Shown one piece after another: positions 1-11,668 of a stretch of 64,000 nucleotides of DNA; position 1 is the first letter of the stretch, and each line of letters begins with the position of its first letter. Position numbers and translations under genes: made by a program. The notes below the pieces were generated by a model. That model worked only from the letters and a program-made list of their open reading frames with translations, did not search any database and was not told where the DNA came from. Source of the stretch: Limonium bicolor. Its lineage: Eukaryota; Streptophyta; Magnoliopsida; Caryophyllales; Plumbaginaceae. The stretch is taken from positions 94,490,839 through 94,554,838 of the forward strand of contig CM041778.1 of assembly GCA_023374045.1 (NCBI GenBank), written 5' to 3'.

Positions 1-879
1 TTGGAGGAATGATTGTCAAAATTGTCTTTTAAAGCTTTTTAAAACTGAAATCATTTTTGTGTTATAAAGGGCGGGATAATCCCGAGGGATTAGACCTATG
101 TACCCCTCGAAACGACACTTAATTAATGGTAAGCGCGAGGCTCGAAAGCGTGGGGCAAGGAATTATGTCGAAAAAATAGGATTTAGAGAGAAACCATATG
201 AATGAGATGTTCTCGGTCGAACCTAATAACGTCTCTAACTCCCGGGTTTTAAAACGTTATTAAATCCGAAAATATTGAAATCAAGCGGAAGGGAGAGTTA
301 GACGATTCTAAATCCCGGCTGCAACTAGGGAAGGTCGTTACTTCCCTAGCACCCCGCCTTGTAAAATCTAGGCTTGCAATTAGGGGGTGGTTTGTCACCC
401 TAAGCCCCGCCTAAAGAGATCCAGACTGCGACAAGGGAAGGTTATGACCCAGTGCCCCGAGCCCTCGGATTTATTCGGAAAGGGAGACAGGTGATGTTAA
501 CTAGGAGGAAAGTGGTTGTGAAAGTGTTAGAATTTATGTTCCCCAAAAACGGTTTATCTTTGAGTTGAGGCAAGTTGAAAAAATATTTGGAGTTGTTCGG
601 AATTCTCGATGAGAAGAAACACTGCTTTTGAGAAATGTTTTAGGAGAAAACTTTCTGTAATGTGAGAAGAACTTTCTGCATTTGAGAAGAGTTTCTGTGA
701 TGTGAGAAGAGTTTTCCTTTAAAATTCCCACAAAATGTGTTGTTTGAAAATTGATATAAAACTTGAATAAATGATGGTTTGAAATTATTTTTGGGTTTTT
801 GGGGTTTGAATGAAATTTACAAATTGAGGTGTGGATTGGAATGAAATGAATTGGGTCGAGTTGAATTGAGTTGGATGAA

Positions 880-1600
880 AAAGGTTTGAATTGAGGTCGA
901 GTTCGGTTTGGATTGAGGTCGGGTTTGGTTTGGATTGAGGTCGGGTTTGGTTTGGATTGAGGTCGGGTTTGAATTGGATTGAGGTCGAGTTTGAATTGGA
1001 TTGAAGTTCGGGTTGGGTCAAGGTCAGCATTTTTTTTTGTCAAGGTCAACATTTTTGGTCAAGGTCAATGTTTTTGGTCAAGGTCAAAACTAGGTCAAAG
1101 TTAAATTGGTCAAAGATTGGGTCAAAGAAGGATTGGTCAAAGATTGGGTCAAAGTGGGATAGGTCAAAGGTTGGGTCAAAGAAGGATTGGTCAATGTTCA
1201 GGTTGATCAAAATTTGGTTTGATTTTTGTGGGCTTGACTGGGTATTAGGTTTGATTGGGTATTGGGCTAGACTGGGTATTGGACCGGTTTGGGTTTTGGG
1301 TCAGTTGTGGGCTTGGGCTACACATGGATTGGGCCCCATGGGCTTATTGGGCTGAATGGCTTGGGCTTGGGCCAAATTTGGGCCAGGCTTTGGGCTGCTT
1401 GTAGGTTTGGGCTGAATCGGGCATGATGGGCCACATAAGGCTTGATGGGCCGAATTGAGCCTTGGGCTAATGAGTTTTGGGCAAGGTTTGGTTTGGGCCA
1501 AAATTGGCTGTAGGCCAAGATTGGTTGTGGGCCGAGTTGGTTTGGGCCGATTGTGGGCTTGTGGGCCTGATTTTGAGATTGGGAAAATTGGACCTTTTTG
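880..1600. repeat. G/T-skewed minisatellites in the Ogre-like 3' LTR
   Basis: Three short arrays in series: a 22-bp unit around GGATTGAGGTCGGGTTTGG (about 895-1016), a GGTCAA-rich array (about 1024-1206), and a TGGGC-rich tract (about 1210-1590). Translations are proline, asparagine or lysine-rich low-complexity strings, not genes. Confidence 0.75.
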
Positions 1601-3465
1601 AGTTGTTTTGAGCTTTTGATTTTTGGGTCTGATGGGCTTTGGAAAATTTGGGAAGAAACAATAAATCAAATTGAGATGAATTTCGAGGAAGTGTTTTATT
1701 AATACATGTTATTATAGTAAGATGTGGTTTGGGTTTAGGGATCACCCTTTGCTAGGTGGGACCATGACTCACCATCGGCAAGGGCTCACCCACTATCCTA
1801 GGGCTTGGTCCTAAAAGGATAATAACTATGGCTTAAATGCAAACTAGTCAATCAAAATAAAATGTTAATGGACCTAAAAAAACGAAAGCCCATAAAAGAA
1901 CAGTAGCATGGATAAAACCTGATGAATTAAAACAAGGGGCCCAGAGCCCAATCAGTATATACCAAAACAGAATAAATTACATCACGCACGGTAGTAGACA
2001 AAATCAAATGAACCGAATGAGATAAGAGGCCCAACGTGAACGGTTTTGGACCGAATACCCAGGTTCGAGTTACACAAGCTCGGTTACATCAGATAGGTCC
2101 ATTACCAAGCAATAACATAAATCATAATCCAATTGATATCGGTATGAAGTCGAATAAATAATGACACAATGAACACAGTATTTAAAGCTAAATAACATTG
2201 TAAGCAATACGACAACAAAGCTAAAAAGAAATGTATATATATCAACACAGTTATAAACATGCGAGACCCCAACTAAGATTTTCTAACCCAGAAAACGAAG
2301 CCAAACTCAATATTCACGCACACAGTCATCAAGCTCGAATCGGAGAAGCCCACACGAACTATCCTCCAGATAAGACTATTGCTACCTCAGTCAAGAAACA
2401 CAATACAGAGACCAAATAAAAACATGCACGACATAGAAGTTTCAGAAAAACTAAGAGAGGATCAATTAACATAAACTCGAATTGAAACTTAGGAAACCAA
2501 AGCCAAGCACCAAATATGCTTTGTTGTTATGGACCGATATTAGATAATCCCGGTAACTGGAAGCTCGGTTACTTGTGATTACGATGTTTGAGTGAAAATT
2601 ATGAAGGATGGTGGCGACCGGTAGCTCATCCGAACCGCATGACCGAGGGGCATTCTGGACAAGGAAATCAACTGAAAACCTGGGGTAAAAGCGAGCAAAA
2701 CATGAATCAGATACTCGAAGATGACTCAGATCAGTATAGAGCTTGGGGAAGCCTGAATTTGAAAGCGAACAGAAATAAGGAAGTAGATGACGCTTTAAAG
2801 AAAAAGAGACTGAAACAAACAAAAACTTAGCTAATAATCATGGACTCCAGGCGGTGGATTCGTTCCAGATAAGGAGCAACGGTTGGACAGGGTTCCAAAA
2901 TTGAAGCGGGTTGTTAAAGCGTTCGCTTCAGTAACTCGAAATCCACGCTTGCTGGTTAACATCTTCGTTTGGACCGGAAGAGAAGAGAGCCGAGGCTCGG
3001 GGACAACATGAACGAACGCCAAACAACCGGAAGACGACGATCTTCATTGAAGTTGATCGAACGAGGAGGAAATGACCTTGAGCGAGGGAGTTAAGGATTT
3101 GTTCAGAGGAGACTAAGGATGGTGAAGATTGACGTCTGAAAATTTCCAGTCGAAGGATGTAGACGGAAATGAAGAAAATCAATTCCGGGAGAAGGAGATG
3201 GAGGAACAACCGAGATATTGGAATCAAGATGGAGGCCCCTGGAGATTTCGTTGAAGAAGAAGGCTGAACAGTGGAGAATGAGAAGAGTGAGGTGCAGCCG
3301 ATTGAGGGAGGATGATAGGTAAGGGTTAGCTTTCCCCTTCAGAATTTTTTTGAAGTTGGCTCTGTTTGTATATGGTGGCGATCGAGAATGAAGATGACCG
3401 TCATGGGAAAGAGAGGGCTGGGGTTGCGGCCACTGTTCACTAAAAAATAGGGTTTATGTCTTGTT

Positions 3466-3473
3466 CTTTTATA
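3466..3473 (-). promoter_or_regulatory. TATA box in the Ogre-like 3' LTR
   Basis: TATAAAAG on the minus strand, about 735 bp inside the LTR. Transcription would start near 3435 and run toward lower coordinates. Assigned by motif and position only. Confidence 0.5.
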
Positions 3474-3621
3474 AGTAGAGGTTAGGGTTTGGAAAGTCTG
3501 ATGATTGTATGGGGTGATAAAGGAAATGGGTTTTATTTGGGCATATAGATAAAAAAAGGACCCAGAAGCACAGCTGGGCCATATTTGGTTCGCCTAACTA
3601 GAAAAAAAAACGAGCATATAT

Positions 3622-3704
3622 AAAAAAAATGCGGGTATGTAAGTTCGAACCCGGTATCTCCGACCCTCTACCCGCACACCTTGACCGACTGAGCTGTAAT
3701 GAGC
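3622..3704 (-). other. tRNA-like Pol III module 2 in the 3' LTR
   Basis: On the minus strand, an A-box-like CAGCTCAGTCGG (3685-3696) is followed by a B-box-like GGTTCGAAC (3643-3651) and then eight T (3622-3629). Order, spacing and the T run resemble a tRNA gene or the head of a tRNA-derived SINE. I could not fold a full cloverleaf, so it is not called a tRNA gene. Confidence 0.5.
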
Positions 3705-3762
3705 TTCAGTTTACCACAGCAGACCATAAGACAAAAGGCCTATTGCGAGCTAGACGAGAAAT

Positions 3763-3838
3763 AAAAAAAACGCCTCCATTCAGAGTCGAACCCGGGACCA
3801 TCGAGTTACATGAAGAACATGTTAACCAGCTATGCTGA
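3763..3838 (-). other. tRNA-like Pol III module 1 in the 3' LTR
   Basis: On the minus strand, ATAGCTGGTTAAC (3820-3833, an A box apparently lacking a few bases) is followed by GGGTTCGACT (3784-3793, B box) and eight T (3763-3770). It lies 58 bp upstream of module 2 in the same orientation. Confidence 0.45.
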
Positions 3839-4208
3839 GTCGGAAATCAGTATCTTCACGAAAGAAACAATACTAGAGTTTTAGCCCAGACCGGGATAAC
3901 TCTTCCAAAAAATGCTACCGTTTCAGAAGGAAAGTATACAATAAAAATGAGAACAATAATATAGTGAGATGAAATTATGGGATACAATTAAAAAAAATTC
4001 AAAACGTGATGAGTCTAAAACCGTATTGTCGTTTGAAAATTTGTTTTAGCAAAATCGTGTTTTTATGAAATGCTTTGGAAAAGACTAAACGATGGTTTCG
4101 TTTTGGCACGCACGTTAATACATTTTGACAAAGAAAGGCGACGACCCCTCTTATTTTATTTATTATTTCAGAATTTGCTTTATGGGGTGAGAATTTTTGG
4201 TGTCTACA

Positions 4209-4224
4209 GATGGCTCCCCTTGAT
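4209..4224 (-). other. Polypurine tract next to the Ogre-like 3' LTR
   Basis: The minus strand reads ATCAAGGGGAGCCATC directly before TGTAGACACC. The tract lies inside a large inverted repeat (4187-4280), described in the findings. Confidence 0.65.
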
Positions 4225-4319
4225 TCAATTCTGCAAGGCCTTGCAGAATTGGATCAAGGTTGATGGGACGCCAAAAATTCTCACTGCGGTTTATGATTTG
4301 CTCTTATGGGTGCGGTGCA

Positions 4320-5390
4320 TGGGGACTTATGACGGGCCCCAAATTACGGTGATTGATGGTATGAGGACTGATGACAGGCCTCAACTAGATCTCGGTGTCT
4401 AGCTCTAGGACTAATGACGGGCCTAGAATACGATCAAACAACCTATGCATGAGGACTAACGACGGGCCTCAACTAGACTCGATGTCTAGCTATAGGACTT
4501 ATGACGGGCCTAGAATGCATCTTCGAAATGTATGAGGACTAATGACGGGCCTCAACTAGATCTCGGTCTAGCTCTAGGACTAATGACGGGCCTAGAATAC
4601 AATCGGTATATTGGTTATGCATGAGGACTAAAGACGGGCCTCAACTAGAACTCGGTATCTAGCTCTAGGACTTATGACGGGCCTAGAATGCATCTTCGAA
4701 ATGTATGAGGACTAATGACGGGCCTCAACTAGATCTCGGTGTCTAGCTCTAGGACTAATGACGGGCCTAGAATACAATCGGTATATTGGTTATGCATGAG
4801 GACTAAAGACGGGCCTCAACTAGAACTCGGTATCTAGCTCTAGGACTTATGACGGGCCTAGAATGCATCTTCGAAATGTATGAGGACTAATGACGGGCCT
4901 CAACTAGATCTCGGTGTCTAGCTCTAGGACTAATGACGGGCCTAGAATACAATCGGAATATTGGTTATGCGTGAGGGCTAATGACGGGCCTCAACTAGAA
5001 CTCGGTGTCTAGCTCTAGGACTTATGACGGGCCTAGAATGCATCTTCGAAATGTATGAGGACTAATGACGGGCCTCAACTAGATCTCGGTGTCTAGCTCT
5101 AGGACTAATGACGGGCCTAGAATACAATCGGAATATTGGTTATGCGTGAGGGCTAATGACGGGCCTCAACTAGAACTCGGTGTCTAGCTCTAGGACTTAT
5201 GACGGGCCTAGAATGCATCTTCGAAATGTATGAGGACTAATGACGGGCCTCAACTAGATCTCGGTGTCTAGCTCCAGGACTTATGACGGGCCTAGAGTGC
5301 AATTTAAAGTACGAGGACTTATGACGGGCCTCAACTAGACCTCTTGACATCTAGCTATAGGACTTATGATGGGCCTATAATACTTTGATT
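4320..5390. repeat. Satellite-like array with alternating 84/91-bp monomers
   Basis: The monomer begins GAGGACTAATGACGGGCC. Starts at 4451, 4534, 4623, 4707, 4798, 4882, 4973, 5057, 5148, 5232 and 5313 give spacings that mostly alternate 84 and 91, a 175-bp higher-order unit. Each monomer is itself two related halves, one with GAGG...CCTC around ACTAATGACGGG and one with CTAGG...CCTAG around it. In element orientation it lies just upstream of the polypurine tract, in the 3' untranslated region, where Tat/Ogre elements are known to carry variable tandem repeats that can seed satellites. Confidence 0.85.
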
Positions 5391-6770
5391 GAGTTGTACG
5401 AAACTCGCTGTGGTGAAAGTTTGATCTGAAGTTGTTTGTGGTGGTAGATTGGTTTGAGGATGACTTTGATTGTGGAATGATCCGGGATTGGATGTTTTTC
5501 GGTTGTTTTGTGAGGGATGTGATAGTCAAATGTTTTCTGTTGATGTGGCCCTTGACTTCGTCAGTGTGGGACTTGTGTTTCGGTTTTACGTTGACAGTCT
5601 CGCCCGATGTGCACTATAGTTTCGGGATTTGGTCGGACTCTTGGCTCCAGAGTTTCGAGATAGCTCCGGTATGGCTCTTGAATTTTTGTTTTGGTTTTGT
5701 GATTTTGTAATCAGTCTTTGAATGGAGGGTTTTTTTTTTGCGAAGGAGTGACTTTGGAAACTGATGGCTTTGATATGACCGGATGACTTTAGTATGATCA
5801 AATGGCTCCGATGTGATTGGATGGCTCCGGTGCGGTCAGATGGCTCCGATTCGATATGTGACTCCCTTGTGAGCAACGACTCTGGGATGGTTGATGGGTT
5901 TTGATTCGAATGGGGATTTTCGGGATCGTTGGTGGGTTTTGATTTTGATTGAAGGTTATCGGGATGGTTGGTGGGTTTCGATTTTGATTGAAGATTATTG
6001 GGATGGTTGGTGGGTTTCGATTTGAGTGAAGATTATCGGGATGGTTGGTGGATTTTGATTTTGATTGAGATTATCGAGATGGTTGGTGGGATTCGATTTG
6101 GATTGGATTTTGAGTCGAATAAGTGGGTTGATGTGATTGGTGGATTGTGTTGTGTTTGACGTATTTTGATGTGGTAGATAAATTCTTGGTCATGGATGGA
6201 TGGCTTCGGCCCGGTTATGGCTTTAGGGTTCTCTCATGATGGCTCCAGGATAGCTCGGGATGGCTCCGGGAAGGGCTACGAGGTGGCTCTATTTGGTGAT
6301 AGCGAGGAAGACAGGGGCATTTTTCCTTTGAGGTGGTCGCACCCTGGGCGGGCTGCCTACGTACTCAATTTCTTATTGAGATCAGACCATACGTAGTTCG
6401 AAACTGTGTAGGCAAGACCCTGGTGATGAAATGGCTCTAACAGGGATGTTAGGTGGCTCCTATATTGTTCTCGAACTGTTGAGATGGCTCCTGTGTAGCT
6501 CTAGAGATGGTCTTAAAGTTTGAGGATGGCTCCCGCATGGCTCCAGCTTGGCTTTGGGAATGGTGTCGATGAGGCCCGAGTATGACAGTGGATGGCTCTG
6601 AGATTGTCTTCGTACGGCTTAGGATGGCCTTATTTTGGTTCGATGTAGCTCAAAGGTAGCCTGGGATGGCTCTGAATGCTTCGATGTAGTTCGAGGATGG
6701 CCCGGGTGGCTTCATCATGATTCGACGTAGCTCAAACATAGCCTGGAATGGCTTCAACTTGATTTCCTTT
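5391..6770. repeat. ATGGCTCC-rich degenerate repeats
   Basis: From about 5755 to 6770 the motif ATGGCTCC or GGATGGCTC recurs every few tens of bases with no fixed period. 5391-5754 is G/T-rich without clear structure. No gene. Confidence 0.55.
5884..6113. repeat. 38-39 bp minisatellite, six copies
   Basis: Unit starts GGGATGGTTGGTGGG at 5884, 5922, 5961, 6000, 6038 and 6076, spacings 38-39. Confidence 0.8.
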
Positions 6771-9420
6771 GATAGGAAGTTTTACTTCAACTGCAGCAAC
6801 TGAAGTCGACTCTCAGCGAGACTAGGCAGAGTTCTTACCAATCAGGTGTTGATGATGGAGTGCTTATGATGCATGCAAATATTAAATGCTAGATACGGTG
6901 CAAAATGCATATGCAGTTTTTGTAGAGAAGGTACGGTCCTATCTCTATTATATGAGGTTTACGAATATAAGACATCTTCGATTCGATCTTGAATGATTGT
7001 TGAATTGGAAGGCGTGAATCATTTTCCTCTCATGGAGGGATACGGGTCAATCTCTCGTGAGTTTGGCTGTGTGTGCAAAGCGGTGTGATGATACTCTCGA
7101 TGCTTAGAGCAGTATTTTCCTGAGAATTTCCTTTCGAGGTTCTGGACTTTCCGATCCTCACAAATTCCTCACTTGCAATGGGATTAGCTGTTTATGATTT
7201 GGTGCTTTAGTCGAAGAGTCACTCGCACTCTAAAGACCTTGTGAAGTAAGGTCGCACTCATTCGCTCATGGTCCCTTTGGGATGATGGGACATGTTGATA
7301 ACGAGTATGAAGCTTACAGTTCATGTTTCAGATCTGGTACTTTCAGTTAATGCTCATTAACTTATGAGTCAGAGGTCTTTATTGGGTTGTAACGGGGATG
7401 AGGGGTATGATACATGTCACATGGGACTGTGGGATTTATTTAGGAATTGTGGAGCTTTTGTGCAATAGAGGACGGGTTTCGCCTTTGCCATGGGTGGAAT
7501 GATTGGACGGGTTTTGATAACCTTTTATTGGTTTCTATGGGACATCATTGGTCCTTCTGATTTGGATTTCTCCTTCTTGCCTCTTCTGGTGTTTGATTTG
7601 AACTTTCTTCTTATTTTTTTTTTTTTGAAATTGCATTTGGCTCATCAACTTTCTCAAGCGTTCTCTGCTTTGCATTTGGCTTTCAGCTTTGAAGTTACAT
7701 TGACTCATCGATCTTCTTGAACATTTTCGGTGTTCTTTTTTGGTGTTTGACTTTGGAGTCGCATTGACTCACTGATTTCTTCAAGCATTTCATTTGTTGT
7801 TTTGTGAAGATGGTGGGAGAGACCATGGCTCTGGCAATTTTGAGATCCTCTATTGCAAGGGTGAGTAAATATGTGTATGTGAGTTGGCATGTTGTGGAGT
7901 TCACAGAAAAAGGTTTATCGTGAAAGGCTCAGTGGGGCTCACTAAGGGATTATGTACAGGGCAGCCAAAGCTTTTGGTTTGTGGAGATTTTTATTCCTAA
8001 GTGCCTCATCATTCTCATTAGTCAATGATTGTTTTCTTACTACTTCTCGGATATTTGCATGAATCACAGTTCGTGACTTGCTATCGACACTGATCTCACT
8101 CTAATCATGCCTCTCCATGTGATGAAGGAATACACAAGTCGCTCATGGTTTTACCTCTATGGACTCACTCTATCTGCCCTCATCGCTCGGTGGATTGTCC
8201 AATATCCTCATTCAGAATTCAAGGGAAAATACCGCTCTTCGCACACTACTCACTTGGTTTGTGGTGCTGATTTCGATTTGACCCTTGTGTAAATTGGAGA
8301 ATCGAGAGTTCAGTGATTCAACATTCGATTCAACTAATCTCTCAAGATTTTTTCCCAAAGATGTCGTTTCGATACGAGAGTATGCAAATGCAACTATCTA
8401 CAATGCAATCTATTGTGGTAATATGGAATTACTACGTATAGGATGCGTGAAATGCTGAAAATGATGAAAATGATGAATGAAAATGGTTAACTTCAGGTTT
8501 TGACTGAATGTTTTTTTTGCGTGTTTTTCCTTTCGGATGCAATGTATGCGTGGTAAGGCAACACCTAGTCTCGCTTGAGTCGGTTCCAGCTGATGGTTCA
8601 TGAAGCTCATCCTTTCAATGTCGACCCAGAAGAAGGTGTAGTTGTCGGGGTAGTTGTCGGGTTGGTGACTAGCTCCTGGATTTTAGGACTTTTAGGGAGT
8701 GACGACTCCCGCATGGTGGCCCCGCGATATGACACACTCTTTCCTTTTTCGTCACTGGAGTGCAAGGTGATTCTGATTGGGAGAGGTTTGAGCTTCCCGG
8801 TTTTCTTTCTTATCCCTCTGAGATTGGGCTTTGGCGGTCGGGGTATTTGGGATGAAAGATGGTGTATAGTGTGGTGACAATGAAACACATGATTACACAA
8901 TTTTGAGGTGGGCAGGACTTGCACCTGTTTGACGAATTTGGACTGATCGAAAATGCATGAGACCTTTTGTAATGGATGCAATGCATGCGGCTTGCTTTGT
9001 GCTCGGTTGTATTTGTTGGTGTGCTTATTCAGGGGATGCCTTCTGTAGATACCGTGAATTTTCACCCCATAAAGCGAGATTTATGAATGATATATAACTG
9101 TGAGGGGTCGTTCCTTATTCGCTCTTTTCATTATACGTGCATGCCAAAACAAACCAAGTTTTGGAAGAACAATTTTGAAAACACGTGTTTTCAAAGTGGC
9201 GGATTTCTCAATATGGATTTTGATGCTCAGTCATTCGCAATAAAATAAGGAGTGGGGAACCCTATACACATTGATCTAAATAAATTTAAAGGGAATGTAC
9301 AACCTATACACAAGTCTATTCAGAAATTGACAAGAGAGAAAAGAATGCTAGGGAAAACTATACATCAATTCTAAAAGTCATTAAATGGGGGATTTTGAGC
9401 TTAAAGACTTCTCCTGAATT
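6771..9420 (-). other. Non-coding internal region of the Ogre-like element
   Basis: No frame here resembles a retroelement protein. The longest minus frame (8607-9065, 152 codons) is low in complexity and has no recognisable motif. I see no other structure. Confidence 0.6.
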
Positions 9421-9429
9421 CTTCTGCTT

Positions 9430-9960
9430 CGTCTTCGAGCTTCTGACTGATTGCTTACTCACGTGCGGGCTCCTGATTGGCTACTCACTCATCTTCGGGT
9501 TCTTGAACGGCTGCTCGCTTGTTTTCGGGTTCTCGACCGGCTGCTCGTTTTCGACCTTTGACCGGCTGCACGCTTGTCTTCGGGTGCTTGACCGACTGCT
9601 GGCTCATTTTCAGGCTTTCACAGCGAAGCAAAACTGTGATCAAACAAAACGGGTTGGTGTTCTTCTGATTTTCAACAGTTTGAACTCGAACCGGTGTCTC
9701 TAGTCTTCATGTCGCTTGGCTCAGGTTGGTACGCCTCTGATTTTGTAATTGAACGGTTGGTGTCGGTCTTCATGTCGCTCAACTAGCTCCACGGGTTGGT
9801 GCGCCTCTGATTTTATAATTGAACGGTTGGTGTCGGTCTTCATGTTGCTCGGCTAGCTCCACGGGTTGGTGCACCTCTGATTTTATAATTGAACGGTTGG
9901 TGTCGGTCTTCATGTCGCTCGGCAGGCTCCACGAGTTGGTGCGCCTCTAGCTTTCGGCTC
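9430..9960. repeat. Two adjacent tandem arrays in the Ogre-like internal region
   Basis: About 9430-9610 holds degenerate units of roughly 33 bp around TTGACCGGCTGCTCG. About 9680-9955 holds a 70-bp unit: GAACGGTTGG recurs at 9751, 9821 and 9891, exactly 70 apart, with a degenerate unit on each side. Confidence 0.75.
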
Positions 9961-11650
9961 GATCCACGTAGTCAATCTTCGTGCTGCTTCACTTGCTCCG
10001 ACGAGAGGAAAGAGGGGTATTTTGAGAAAGGAAAAGTGAATGACCGGACACTAAATTTTATGAGAAAATCCACCACTTTTGTGAAAACACGAAATGTCTA
10101 GTACGCTCCACGGTAATGACTGCTGCTTGAAGGTGGGCAGAACTTCAAAAATAGCGGGTCACAACATGGGGACTAAATCATTTACTTTGAAATACGTTTG
10201 TGAAAATCAACTTGAAAACTGTTTTCGAAACCCATTTTGAAATAATGTTGGTGAAAAATGTTGTTAAAGTAGGTTTTCGAAATCAAATTTTGAAAACTGT
10301 TTTCGAAATAACACTTTATTGAAATAAAGATGAAGTGACAGGTTTTAAAACCCCAAATGTTTATGAGTAAAATATAGGTGGGATTCAAAATTAAACAAGC
10401 TCGTAAGAAAGCTTTAAGAGACATACAAAAGAGAATTCCGAACGTTTTAAAACAGGTTGGCTTGAAAAAAAAAACGGTTTGCACGCATGCATAGCATAAA
10501 GTAAATCATGGTTGTGTTTGATGTGGAGTTGTAAGTGTTAATGTTGGGATAATCACTTTCCAGGTCAATTATGATTCCGTCTCACCGGGGGAACCATCGT
10601 CCCTTCACTGTCATCTCTCGGGGTTTTTCTCTACTATACCCCTTGCGGGGCACGTCATCAAGAAAGTCCGGAGTGCTTAAGTTCGAAAGGTCAGGATACC
10701 CGAAGTGATAAGGAAACATACACCACAGCCAGTGATGATCCGACAAACCCCACTTTTCGGAAACTCTGGGAAGTATTGCATGGGAACGGGTCTCTCGTCA
10801 TCTGCACGGTCAGGTGTGTCTAAAGTCCAAATTATTCACTGACTACGTTGTGCCATGTATGGGTATCCGGTAAATACGGGATCCTCTATGGACGTGTAGC
10901 GTGACATTGGGCTTTAGAAACACCCGTGGTGTAGAGGAACAATGGAGAACTGAGCCCATGCAATCTTCAGGGTAAGGCGGAAGGGTGGTCAGACAGCGGC
11001 ATACAAAGGGGGTGACTACCCATAAAACCCGTCTTAGACACCGGACCAGGCAGCTGGACACTGAAGGCTCATGGTTCACTATATGCTGGCTTCAACTCGG
11101 GTAACGGAGGGTATTTTTGGATCATGAGCCTACAGGGCGTAGGTCGATGACCATCTTGCCCCGTGGGTTAGCCATTTATATAAATGACCCAGCTCATGGG
11201 AAATCAACCGTGGACCGGTCGGGATTCCGTGACTCGTGGATAAATCGGGTGGCACAGAGGAATGCATGTCCTAAGCTACCCTCCCAATGCACCCCACAAT
11301 CACAACACAAATATAAAAGCGATGAAGTTAGTAACACCCTATTTGCTAAGAGTTTTATCTTGGAAGTGATTCCAAATTGGTTGCTTATTAACCTAAAGGG
11401 AAGTTAGCTTCATTCAATCCTAAGTGTCTCTTTCTAATCGTGAGCTAATTATTAACCCAATTGTTGTAATGTTTGTTGAGGATCTATCAAGTCCTATCTG
11501 TCCTCATCAGATACACACTCTGAGTGTGGAGTAGAATAATCCTTGAGGCTGGGAATGAATCTCATGAAGGATTTGAAAGAAGTGGGGGAGTCCCGACAAT
11601 TTTGAATGGAGTTCAGTCTTCCTTGAGTTGAGAAAAACTTACTCAAGTTT
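9961..11650 (-). other. Non-coding leader of the Ogre-like element
   Basis: In element orientation this follows the primer site, where an autonomous Ogre would have a leader and its first frame. Only short unrecognised frames are present (for example 96 codons plus strand at 11117-11407, and 100 codons minus strand at 10182-10484). Confidence 0.55.
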
Positions 11651-11668
11651 TCCCCAGCAGAGTCGCCA
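11651..11668 (-). other. Primer binding site of the Ogre-like element
   Basis: The minus strand reads TGGCGACTCTGCTGGGGA three bases inside the LTR end. As I recall, Ogre elements carry a tRNA-Arg type primer site of this form; I could not check the tRNA match. It fixes the orientation of the whole 17-kb element as minus. Confidence 0.75.

Larger units (their letters stand above)
1..4208 (-). repeat. 3' LTR of the Ogre-like element (partial)
   Basis: It aligns end to end with 13073-17249. The outer boundary at 4208 is the TG of TGTAGACACC on the minus strand. The remaining 1.4 kb or so, equivalent to 11672-13072, lies left of the window. From about 1030 to 4208 the two copies differ by scattered substitutions and single-base indels; from 1 to about 1020 they differ by many small indels. 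Confidence 0.85.

Noticed and set aside
534..1052. Long minus-strand frame and similar frames at 1301-1669, 13643-14074 and 14362-14787
   Set aside because: They are translations of short G/T-skewed tandem repeats, rich in Pro/Asn/Gln/Lys, and shift frame between the two LTR copies.
2588..2830. 80-codon plus-strand frame, identical at 15631-15873
   Set aside because: It is preserved only because both are LTR copies of one element; antisense to the element and with no motif.
3622..3838. Genuine tRNA genes
   Set aside because: I could not form complete acceptor and anticodon stems; only promoter boxes and T runs are supported.
4209..4260. Plus-strand primer site after an LTR end at 4208
   Set aside because: Read on the plus strand it matches no known primer site; on the minus strand it is a polypurine tract, and the true primer site is at 11651-11668.
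4070..4402. 110-codon frame
   Set aside because: It crosses the LTR edge, the inverted repeat and the start of the satellite array.
8607..9065. 152-codon minus-strand frame in the Ogre-like interior
   Set aside because: Right strand, but low complexity with a Thr/Pro repeat end and no gag or pol motif.
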